This document shows positions 1-5,543 of a stretch of 5,543 nucleotides of DNA, piece after piece. Numbering within the stretch: the first letter of the stretch is position 1; every line of letters starts with the position of its first letter. The position numbers and the translations under genes were made by a program. Origin of the DNA: Gemmatimonadaceae bacterium (lineage in GTDB: Bacteria; Gemmatimonadota; Gemmatimonadetes; Gemmatimonadales; Gemmatimonadaceae); NCBI GenBank assembly GCA_014379705.1, contig JACMLI010000676.1:1-5543 (forward strand). Reading direction: 5' to 3'. Below the pieces are notes generated by a model. The model did not search any database, had not been told where the DNA came from, and was given only the letters and a program-made list of their open reading frames with translations.

Positions 1-288
1 AATGTCTTCCGATTCGAAGGAGTCGCCGATTCGGCGGCGACCGAGGGCCGTACTCACCTGGTGGCCGGCTGGGACATCATTCGCCCGCTGGACGGCCGGG
101 TCCTGGTGCGCGGAAGTACGGAGACCCTCGATGGTCCGTGGCGCGTCAGCGACTATTCGGAGCTCGTGACCGGCCTCGACGCCGCACTGGCGAGGCTGGC
201 GCGCGACATCAGCAGCTGCCTCTCACGTTTCCCGAACGACTCGACGCCGCCCGCGCGCTGTGACTCGGTTGCGGAGGAGCAGAGGTAG
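1..288 (+). CDS. PqiC/YmbA-like (DUF330) transport-associated lipoprotein, C-terminal part
   Basis: The reading frame is open from the first base to a TAG at 286-288, so the start and any lipoprotein signal lie upstream of the window and 95 residues are visible. The pattern fits the C-terminal half of the PqiC/YmbA family: a FRFEG strand, a hydrophobic strand around AGWDI, then DGRVLVRGS, a GPWRVSDYSELV segment, and a final amphipathic helix (LDAALARLARDISSCL). Family members are outer-membrane lipoproteins that work with MCE-domain proteins (PqiB type) in lipid traffic between inner and outer membranes. The last 20 or so residues are polar and Pro-rich, probably a disordered tail. The transporter partners would be expected upstream and cannot be seen. 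The gene converges on the metallopeptidase gene across a repeat-filled gap. The call rests on recalled family pattern, since no lipobox is visible; another small envelope lipoprotein is possible. Confidence 0.6.
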   Translation, partial: NVFRFEGVADSAATEGRTHLVAGWDIIRPLDGRVLVRGSTETLDGPWRVSDYSELVTGLDAALARLARDISSCLSRFPNDSTPPARCDSVAEEQR

Positions 289-298
289 GGCGTCATGT

Positions 299-362
299 GA
301 CTGGTTTCAGGGCTGGGTACTGGGGCTGGTGACTGGTTACAGGGCTGGGTACTGGGGCTGGT
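299..362. repeat. Two tandem 32-nt ACTGG-rich units
   Basis: The unit at 299-330 is repeated at 331-362 with a single mismatch (31 of 32 identical). The first ten bases of a third copy (GACTGGTTTC) follow at 363-372 before the sequence diverges. Each unit contains GACTGGT, GGGCTGGGT, ACTGGGG and CTGGT, so it is itself made of shorter degenerate CTGG words. The repeat starts 11 bases after the stop codon of the upstream gene and does not encode a credible peptide. The second unit doubles as the outer part of the left arm of the long inverted repeat. Confidence 0.9.
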
Positions 363-532
363 GACTGGTTTCTGCTTACTGGAACGGGGATTGGTTACTT
401 GACTGGTGCTGGAGAGCTTGTCGCAGGACGGTGCGGTCGCGGGACAGCTTCCAGTATCACGAGTACCAGTCGAGTAACCAGTCGACCAGTTCTAGTAGGC
501 AGAAACGAGTACACCAGCCCCAGTACCCAGCC
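343..532. repeat. Long imperfect inverted repeat (giant hairpin) between convergent genes
   Basis: Bases 343-363 are the exact reverse complement of 512-532 (21 bp). Pairing continues inward with one-base shifts and mismatches: 364-385 against 489-511, and 391-407 against 465-481 (15 of 17, the mismatches being G-T compatible). A shorter innermost match joins AGCTTGTC near 415-422 to GACAGCTT near 443-450. The arms are therefore about 75-90 bases long around a loop near 423-442. All ACTGG words lie left of the centre and all CCAGT words lie right of it. The element sits in the 328-bp gap between two genes that converge, where a structured RNA from either direction could end or stabilise transcripts. 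No run of T follows the stem, so it is not a classical intrinsic terminator. It could also be a miniature non-autonomous element, but no flanking target duplication is visible. Confidence 0.85.
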
Positions 533-534
533 GT

Positions 535-595
535 GCAACAAGTAACGAGCTCTCTGGCGCCTAACGCTGACGGGCTGGTGCTCGTTGCTGCTTGC
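535..595. repeat. Second imperfect hairpin with diverged repeat-family sequence
   Basis: Bases 535-550 pair with 580-595 at 13 of 16 positions plus one G-T pair, around a 29-base loop. The right side (about 572-605, GGGCTGGTGCTCGTTGCTG onward) resembles the strand at 354-384 and the reverse complement of 490-520, so it looks like an older, eroded copy of the same repeat family. It ends just before the stop codon of the minus-strand metallopeptidase at 617-619, where it could act on that transcript's 3' end. There is no T-run, so a terminator role is only possible. Confidence 0.5.
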
Positions 596-616
596 CTCGC
601 TGGAATCGACGACGCG

Positions 617-1528
617 CTATTTCATCCCCTCCGCCCATGGCAGGAACCCGGGCGCAAGCGTCTCGAGCCTCTTCAGCAAGTCATCGCGTGACACCGGTGA
701 ACCGCCACGAGGAAAGGCTTCCTTCACCCGGCGCAGGAACGTCACGCCGTTCATATCGTGGACCGCCTGCACGCTTTGCTGAAAGCGAGCCTGATACCAG
801 ACGTAGTTCTGCGCCCCAACTCCGAAATACAGCCGATCAAACGCCTCCAGCGATCGATGCTCCGGCCTGACGGCATCGCGATAGCCCTGCAGGACACCCT
901 CCCACAACCGCGCATCGGCGGGACGCGCTGCGCGGAGCCAGCTGTAGCCCACGTACGTCGCGAGCCACTCGTTGAACCACATCGAGCGCACCTGAATGCC
1001 GTAGGCCTTCACCAGGGTGTGCCCGAGTTCGTGCAACCCCACATAGTCGACGTACCGTCGTGACGCCGACGGCCAGCCATGCCCTCCGGCCGCCACGAGG
1101 CGCCTGGCACTGTCCGAGACCTGCGACTCGAGAGAAAGGGCGTCGTTCGCGGCGAGGTTGTCGTCGGTCGCCGGCAGGAATGCCACGGCCGGCGTGCCCT
1201 CGACTCCCGGGATGCCATAGGGCTGCCACCTGATCAGCCGGTCCCAGTTCGGCCGCTCCAGCACCGCGATCGAGAGCTCCGGGGCGACGCCGAGCGAGTC
1301 GGCATAGAATTGCATGGCATCCTGGATCAACGTCCGAAGGCGCACCGCCTTGGCCTCATGTCCGGGGTCGTAGTACACGGTCAGCCGATCCGTCGAGCTG
1401 GGCAGGCCCAGGGCTCGCACCTGCCGCAGCAGGTCGGTGGGTGGAGCTGGCGGACGTTCCTGCGCGGTCGCGAACGATCCTCCGCACATCGAGGCGAACG
1501 TGAGGACGACGAGGCGTGAACGGCACAT
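617..1528 (-). CDS. Secreted zinc metallopeptidase, peptidase-MA-like (HELGH, gluzincin type)
   Basis: The product is 303 residues. ATG at 1526-1528 is chosen because AGGAG lies five bases upstream and the protein then opens with a signal peptide: MCRSRL, a hydrophobic stretch, and a likely signal peptidase I site after ATA at residue 22. The frame stays open upstream to 1792, but that part has no signal peptide and runs through the intergenic palindrome. HELGH at residues 166-170 supplies two zinc-binding histidines and the catalytic glutamate. The NEWLATY motif at 186-192 supplies the third ligand, Glu187, 17 residues after the second histidine, the arrangement of gluzincins such as the peptidase MA family. 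A Tyr/Trp-rich helix (QNYVWYQARFQQSV, about 240-253) follows, as usual in that family. It probably acts in the periplasm or outside the cell; the substrate is unknown. It is divergent from the regulator gene at 1710 and convergent with the gene ending at 288. Confidence 0.85.
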   Translation of the reverse strand: MCRSRLVVLTFASMCGGSFATAQERPPAPPTDLLRQVRALGLPSSTDRLTVYYDPGHEAKAVRLRTLIQDAMQFYADSLGVAPELSIAVLERPNWDRLIRWQPYGIPGVEGTPAVAFLPATDDNLAANDALSLESQVSDSARRLVAAGGHGWPSASRRYVDYVGLHELGHTLVKAYGIQVRSMWFNEWLATYVGYSWLRAARPADARLWEGVLQGYRDAVRPEHRSLEAFDRLYFGVGAQNYVWYQARFQQSVQAVHDMNGVTFLRRVKEAFPRGGSPVSRDDLLKRLETLAPGFLPWAEGMK

Positions 1529-1533
1529 GGGGA

Positions 1534-1538
1534 CTCCT
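1534..1538 (-). promoter_or_regulatory. Ribosome binding site of the metallopeptidase gene
   Basis: AGGAG on the minus strand lies five bases before the ATG at 1526-1528. It decides in favour of this start over the in-frame candidates further upstream, which have no comparable site and no signal peptide. Confidence 0.75.
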
Positions 1539-1623
1539 GCGGTTGGGTGGCGGGACGGCGTGCCACGCTTGCCTTGTCGGCTGGGCACTCGCACGCGACT
1601 TTCCCGCAACGTGCCAGGATGGC

Positions 1624-1652
1624 GCGATCTGGGCGTGACCTGCGCGTGACCT
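1624..1652 (+). promoter_or_regulatory. Three 11-bp-spaced direct repeats, candidate operator
   Basis: GCGATCT (1624-1630), GTGACCT (1635-1641) and GTGACCT (1646-1652) recur every 11 bases; the last two are identical over ten bases (GCGTGACCTG) and the first matches at 5 of 7. Heptamers repeated once per helical turn are the known binding pattern of SARP and OmpR-type winged-helix proteins, and the gene just downstream encodes such a domain. The site lies in the divergent gap, about 57 bases before the regulator's ATG and 95 bases before the peptidase's. No convincing -35/-10 pair is visible next to it. Binding by the neighbouring protein is inference. Confidence 0.4.
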
Positions 1653-1656
1653 GTGA

Positions 1657-1707
1657 CTCTTGGGGTCAGACTCCAAGAAAGAGAGGCTTGGAGTCTGACC
1701 CCAAGAG
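1657..1707. repeat. Perfect 21-bp palindrome with 9-base loop, REP-like
   Basis: Bases 1657-1677 are the exact reverse complement of 1687-1707, around the loop AAAGAGAGG (1678-1686). Each arm is also nearly self-complementary (TTGGGGTC against GACTCCAA, one G-T compatible mismatch), so the element is a nested palindrome. The core word GGGGTCAGACTCC resembles the GGGGTCAGACCCC-type dispersed palindromes I recall from many proteobacterial and environmental genomes, some associated with REP-type transposases; this link is from memory. The right arm ends two bases before the regulator's ATG and covers the place where its ribosome binding site would be. Confidence 0.85.
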
Positions 1708-1709
1708 CC

Positions 1710-4256
1710 ATGATCAGCGTCGCGGTCCTCGGCGGGTTGGATATACGCGACGCGACTCGCGGGCCGCTGACCACGCTGCTGGCCCAACCCAAGCGGGCGG
1801 CGCTCCTGGCCTATCTCGCCGCCCAGGATCGCGACGGTCTCGTGTCTCGCGATGCATTGGTTGCGCTCTTCTGGCCCCAGTACGACGAGCAACGGGCGCG
1901 CGGTGCCCTCCGCCAGGCGCTGGCCTTTTTGCGCCGGTCGCTCGGCGAGCACGCGATTCGAAGCCTCGGCGACGACGCGGTGGGGGTCGACCGCACCGTC
2001 GTATCGTGCGACCTCACCGTCTTTCGTACGTGCCTCCTCGACGGGCGCGACGACGACGCCGTGGCGCTCTATCGCGGCCCGTTCCTCGACGCCCTGGTCG
2101 TGGACGATGCGCCGGGTTTCGAGCAGTGGGTCGCCCACATGCGTACCGGTCTGGCGAGGGACACCGCGGCCGCGGAGGCACGCCTCGCCGATCGGCTGCT
2201 GTCGGAGCAGCGGTATGCTGGCGCGGTCGAACATGCCCGTCGGGCCCAGGTGCTGGAACCGTTCAACGAATCGCACCACCGTCGGTTGCTCACCGCGATG
2301 GACCTGTCGGGTGACCGCTCCGGCGCGCTCATGGCGCACGAGGCATTCGTGGCCTCGCTGGGCTCGGAGCTGGCCGTTGATCCGTCGCCAGAGACCCGCG
2401 AGCTGGTGGAAGCGATCCGATCGCGAAGCTCGCTCATCGCGGCCACGCCGCGGGTGGCCACGCGCCCGGAAGCCGACGTGCCGGCGACGCAGCCAGCGAC
2501 ACCTGTGACGCGAGCGAAACCGCGTCGCGCCTGGCCAGGAGTGCTCATCGCCTCAGCGCTTGTCGCCGCGGTCGTACTCCTGGTCCGTGGGCCTCGGGCG
2601 CTCGACAAACCGGCAAGTACCGCTGGGCAGGAGCGCGTCGCCTCACGCATCGTCGTGTTGCCCCTCACCCATCACGACGCCGATTCCACCCGGTCGTCGC
2701 TCGGCATGATGGCCTCGGACTGGATCACGGAGGGGCTTTCACGCCTGGAAGGCATCGAGGTCGTTCCAGCGACCGCTGTGCTGACGAGCCAGGAGGCCCT
2801 TGCGAGCGTCGGCGAGTCCGAGCGATGGCAGCGCGTCGCACTCGATGTGGGCGCGGGGATGATCGTCCGCGGCGACGTGTACCGCGAGGGGCAGATGCTC
2901 CACCTGCAGGCGCAGGTCATCGAGGCCAAAACGGGTCGCCTGTTGCGCCCGGTGGAACGGGTCAGCGTCATGGACGACAGCGTCATGCGCGGCATCGACC
3001 AGCTGCGCACGCGCGTGGTGGCCGCGATCGCCCCGCTCGCGGACACGGTCACCCACCTGCGGCGCGCGATCGCTCCACCGACGTACGAGGCGTACCGGGA
3101 CTACGTGGCGGGTCTCGTCACCTTCGTGCGGGGCGATCCGCGCGCGGCGCTGGACCTGTTCGAACGTTCAGCTGTGGCGGATGCGGCGTGGCCGATGCCA
3201 CGCATCGCGGCCACCATCATGCGGCTCAACCTGAACGACGCCGATGGCGCCCAACGGCTGATTGCATCGCTGGAGGCGCAGCGTGCCCGGCTGGGACCGC
3301 TCGAAGCCAGTACGCTCGACATGGCGGAGGGCCTGCTGCACGGTGACCTTCCACGCGCGTACGACGCGTCGGTACGCCAGGCAAAGATCGCCCCGGGCAC
3401 GATCGGCGAATACATGATCGGGGAACTGGCGCGCAAGATGAATCGCCCCGCGGAGGCGGTGAGCGTCCTGCGCGCACTGGGCCCCGACCGAGGCGAGCTG
3501 CGTGGCTGGCAACCGTATTGGCGGGAACTGACCTTCGCCCTGCACCTGCTCGGGCAGCACGACGAAGAGCTCGTTGCGGCCCGTGAGGCGGCTCGGCGCT
3601 ATCCATCGGATGTGACCATCGCTCTGTATGAGCTCCGTGCGCTTGCCGCGCTCGGCGATCGCGCTCGCCTGACGAGTGCGTTCAACCGCCTCGACGCATC
3701 CTCGGCGTCCGTCGCTGCGCGTGCGAGCGCACGGGTCACGGTGGCGAGCGAGATCCTCGCACATGATGCCGAACGTGGCGACGACGATGCGCGTGCCGTC
3801 GTGGCGTGGTTCGATTCCCTTCCCGGGGAGACGCGCAACGAGCCAGCGCTGCGTCGTCAGGCCGCACGAGCCTTGTTACTCGCTGGTCGGGCTGCCGATG
3901 CCCGCCTGCGGTTGGTGCCGCTGACGCGTGATACCGTGAGCCTGACGCTTGCCGTGATGGGCCTCGTGGGAAACGCCGCCGCGGCCGATGGCGATACCGC
4001 GGAGGCTCGCCGATGGATGTCCAAGCTGGAGGCACGCGCCCGAGGGATGACGCCCGCAGCTCGAGGTCTTTCGTGGGGGGAGCCTACATACTGGCAGGCA
4101 ACGATCGCGGCACGACTCACCGACAGCACGCGCGCGCTGGCCCTGCTCCGTGAGGCGCGGCGCGAAGGGCTGGGCATGGAGCCGGCGGTGCACGCGGAGC
4201 CTGCCTTCGCTGCGTTGCGACGCTGGCCACCATTCGCGGCCGTCCTCAGTCCTTGA
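1710..4256 (+). CDS. BTAD/winged-helix regulator with one membrane segment, TolB-like domain and TPR region
   Basis: The product is 848 residues. Residues 1-100 form an OmpR/SARP-type winged helix (VAVLGGLDI, LLAQPKRAALLAYLA, SRDALVALFWP, ARGALRQALAFLRR). Residues about 101-238 are a bacterial transcriptional activator domain (BTAD) of helical repeats, with YRGPFLDAL and LEPFNESHHRRLL. A Pro/Ala-rich linker leads to one hydrophobic segment at about 275-293, preceded by KPRR. Residues about 312-445 resemble the TolB N-terminal/FlgO fold (RIVVLPL, WITEGLSRLEGIEVVP, GAGMIVRGDVYREG). The rest, from about 457, is TPR-like helical repeats. The architecture suggests a ToxR/CadC-like one-component regulator with cytoplasmic DNA-binding and periplasmic sensing parts; signal and targets are unknown. 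ATG 1710 starts exactly at the conserved domain. GTG 1653 would translate the palindrome, and CTG 1695, eight bases after GAGAGG, is an unlikely alternative. No clear ribosome binding site precedes ATG 1710. Confidence 0.9.
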   Translation: MISVAVLGGLDIRDATRGPLTTLLAQPKRAALLAYLAAQDRDGLVSRDALVALFWPQYDEQRARGALRQALAFLRRSLGEHAIRSLGDDAVGVDRTVVSCDLTVFRTCLLDGRDDDAVALYRGPFLDALVVDDAPGFEQWVAHMRTGLARDTAAAEARLADRLLSEQRYAGAVEHARRAQVLEPFNESHHRRLLTAMDLSGDRSGALMAHEAFVASLGSELAVDPSPETRELVEAIRSRSSLIAATPRVATRPEADVPATQPATPVTRAKPRRAWPGVLIASALVAAVVLLVRGPRALDKPASTAGQERVASRIVVLPLTHHDADSTRSSLGMMASDWITEGLSRLEGIEVVPATAVLTSQEALASVGESERWQRVALDVGAGMIVRGDVYREGQMLHLQAQVIEAKTGRLLRPVERVSVMDDSVMRGIDQLRTRVVAAIAPLADTVTHLRRAIAPPTYEAYRDYVAGLVTFVRGDPRAALDLFERSAVADAAWPMPRIAATIMRLNLNDADGAQRLIASLEAQRARLGPLEASTLDMAEGLLHGDLPRAYDASVRQAKIAPGTIGEYMIGELARKMNRPAEAVSVLRALGPDRGELRGWQPYWRELTFALHLLGQHDEELVAAREAARRYPSDVTIALYELRALAALGDRARLTSAFNRLDASSASVAARASARVTVASEILAHDAERGDDDARAVVAWFDSLPGETRNEPALRRQAARALLLAGRAADARLRLVPLTRDTVSLTLAVMGLVGNAAAADGDTAEARRWMSKLEARARGMTPAARGLSWGEPTYWQATIAARLTDSTRALALLREARREGLGMEPAVHAEPAFAALRRWPPFAAVLSP

Positions 4257-4278
4257 TGCGCCCGGGCCCGCAGGCAAG

Positions 4279-5543
4279 TCATTCGACGCGCACGGGTACA
4301 CGAACAAACAGCTGTCCCGCGGAGACCGGGCGCACTTCGAGCCGCAACTCGCCGCGCGTGGTCGGCTGAAACCCGAAGTCGTACGTCTCGCCAATGCTCA
4401 CGAGCTGCTGCGCCGGCCGAAGCCTGCGGTCTCGCTCGGCCAGCTCCGCGCCGTCCTTTGCCAGCGCGCGCCACTGCACGAGCAGCGTGTCGCGAAGGTT
4501 CACCAGTGAGCTGTCCCGACGTGCGGTGAAGTAGACGGTGGCATTCGGGCTCGTCACGGAGAGGCCCACGAACCGGAATCGGTATTGGCCACCGACACGC
4601 AGCACGATCGTGTCAGGGTTGACCTTCCCATTGATCTCCATGGGGAACCGCCCGCTGGATCCACGCGCCGACTTGATGAAGAAGACGTGCTCGTTTGCCG
4701 GGGCCACGGGCGGTCCGTCGCGGACGATGAGTGCGCCCGCGAGCCCCGCGCGATGGTGTCGAGGCTCATCGACGTGGGAGTGATAGATGAATGTTCCGCT
4801 GCGCGGTGGCGTGAGCCGGGCCTCGAACGAGTCGCTCGGCGCAATCATGGGAGCGAGCCGACCGGCAGAGCCGGCGAAACCGGCCACGCCGTCGTAGTAG
4901 CTCTCGAGCTCGATACCATGCCAGTGTACGGAGAGCGGCTCACGGAGTCGGTTGACCACCGTGATCCCCACCGGTTCCCCGCGCGCGAGGTCGATGGTTG
5001 GGCTGAAGCCCGTCCCTGCATCGCGCCGGCGTCCGCGCTCCTCGAGAATGAAGCGCATCGAGGGCAGCGAATCGGGGAATCCCGAGTCGCGCACCGCGAT
5101 CAGTCGCAGCCGTCGCCTCGCACCCTCCGGCCGGCGCACCGTTTCGTTTCCGCGGGGCCTCACGTGAACTCCCATGACCAGCCCACCCATGGCCTGCCGC
5201 GCGTGATCTTCATGACCGGTTCGTTCCGGGGCATTCCCCGGTTTGCCGAGCCACCGATGGGGCCCCGCATGCGGCTGGTAGTGACAGTGGAACAGCCAGT
5301 TCCCCGCGCGCTCCGGCACCCAGGACAGGGTCATCGTGGTCTGGGGCTGCATGTGCTCCGTGACCGCCATGCGACCCCCGGTTCGCTTGCCCTCGGGCAG
5401 CGCCTGTGTCCCATCGAACGCGTCCACACGGAAATAGAAGCCGTGCAGGTGCATGGGATGCACGGCGGGGGATCCATTCAGCACTCGCCAGACGACGGTG
5501 TCGCCCACGGTCGCCTCGAGGCGCTCCGTATGCGGCCATGACC
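4279..5543 (-). CDS. Multicopper oxidase, C-terminal 420 residues (5' end outside window)
   Basis: The frame is open to the window edge, so the N-terminal cupredoxin region and signal peptide are missing. Four copper-ligand motifs are visible, numbered from the first complete codon: HPMHLHG (28-34), NWLFHCHYQPH (81-91, with the type 1 cysteine at 86), HWHG (206-209) and IYHSH (252-256). Between the two pairs lies a His/Arg-rich linker. After HSH the chain continues through AGALIV, FPMEINGKVNPD and a further beta-rich domain to a TGA at 4279-4281. The motifs supply type 1 and type 2/3 copper ligands, so oxidation of a metal ion or organic donor coupled to O2 reduction is expected, outside the cytoplasm; the substrate is unknown. 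The order is unusual: the HLHG/HCH pair, normally last, comes before the HWHG/HSH pair, normally first. The start SWPHTERLEATVGDTV shows that at least one more domain precedes. It converges with the regulator across 22 bases. Confidence 0.9.
   Translation of the reverse strand, partial: SWPHTERLEATVGDTVVWRVLNGSPAVHPMHLHGFYFRVDAFDGTQALPEGKRTGGRMAVTEHMQPQTTMTLSWVPERAGNWLFHCHYQPHAGPHRWLGKPGNAPERTGHEDHARQAMGGLVMGVHVRPRGNETVRRPEGARRRLRLIAVRDSGFPDSLPSMRFILEERGRRRDAGTGFSPTIDLARGEPVGITVVNRLREPLSVHWHGIELESYYDGVAGFAGSAGRLAPMIAPSDSFEARLTPPRSGTFIYHSHVDEPRHHRAGLAGALIVRDGPPVAPANEHVFFIKSARGSSGRFPMEINGKVNPDTIVLRVGGQYRFRFVGLSVTSPNATVYFTARRDSSLVNLRDTLLVQWRALAKDGAELAERDRRLRPAQQLVSIGETYDFGFQPTTRGELRLEVRPVSAGQLFVRVPVRVE

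Noticed and set aside
299..532. CRISPR array
   Set aside because: The repeats are contiguous and inverted, without unique spacers of constant length between them.
559..620. Integron attC-like site beginning with GCCTAAC at 559-565
   Set aside because: No matching GTTRRRY core follows within the usual attC length and no L' and L'' boxes are visible; the word alone occurs by chance.
431..691. Small plus-strand open frame of 86 codons
   Set aside because: It begins in the hairpin loop, reads through the repeat arm into the antisense of the metallopeptidase gene, and has no ribosome binding site or recognisable domain.
1653..1709. GTG start 19 codons upstream for the regulator
   Set aside because: It would translate the palindrome, and the conserved winged-helix domain begins exactly at ATG 1710. 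No ribosome binding site precedes the GTG.
1529..1792. 88-residue N-terminal extension of the minus-strand metallopeptidase
   Set aside because: The frame is open, but it runs through the palindrome and into the regulator gene. It also buries the signal peptide, while ATG 1528 has a good ribosome binding site and signal sequence.
1356..2339. Long minus-strand open frame of 327 codons
   Set aside because: It is antisense to the BTAD part of the regulator and in another frame of the peptidase. Its composition (Arg, His, Gly, Pro) is typical of shadow frames in GC-rich DNA.
4257..4278. GC-rich convergent gap with an 8-base palindrome GCCCGGGC as terminator
   Set aside because: The palindrome at 4260-4267 has no room for a loop and no T-run follows on either strand, so an intrinsic terminator cannot be supported.
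4585..5541. Plus-strand open frame of 318 codons
   Set aside because: It is antisense to the multicopper oxidase, whose copper motifs show that the minus strand is the coding one.

Overview
The window is GC-rich and densely coding. Its gene content points to a Gemmatimonadota (Gemmatimonadetes) bacterium or a close environmental relative. This rests on recalled protein style: a BTAD-type winged-helix regulator fused through one membrane segment to a TolB-like/TPR region, and a large multicopper oxidase of the type common in that phylum. It is inference, not a database match.

Layout, left to right. (1) Positions 1-288, + strand: the C-terminal end of a PqiC/YmbA-like (DUF330) lipoprotein of an MCE-type lipid transporter. 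(2) Positions 289-616: a gene-free, convergent intergenic region filled with repeats. It holds two 32-nt tandem units built on ACTGG words, a very long imperfect inverted repeat centred near 437 at which every ACTGG word flips to CCAGT, and a second hairpin at 535-595. (3) Positions 617-1528, - strand: a secreted 303-residue HELGH zinc metallopeptidase of peptidase-MA/gluzincin type. (4) Positions 1529-1709: a divergent intergenic region with three 11-bp-spaced GTGACCT-like repeats, then a perfect 21-bp palindrome that ends two bases before the next start codon. (5) Positions 1710-4256, + strand: an 848-residue BTAD/winged-helix, transmembrane, TolB-like, TPR regulator. (6) Positions 4279-5543, - strand: the C-terminal 420 residues of a multicopper oxidase whose 5' end lies outside the window, convergent with the regulator across a 22-bp gap.

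The genes do not form one operon. Neighbours alternate in orientation (convergent, divergent, convergent). The only pair that could share a control region is the peptidase and the regulator, on either side of 1529-1709. The regulator looks like a membrane-anchored one-component sensor (cytoplasmic DNA-binding end, periplasmic TPR end). The peptidase and oxidase are probably extracytoplasmic, so a cell-envelope theme is plausible but unproven. The most notable non-coding features are the long ACTGG/CCAGT hairpin, the start-codon-proximal palindrome, and the SARP-like direct repeats upstream of a SARP/BTAD-like gene. I did not find clear evidence of a wholly new system.
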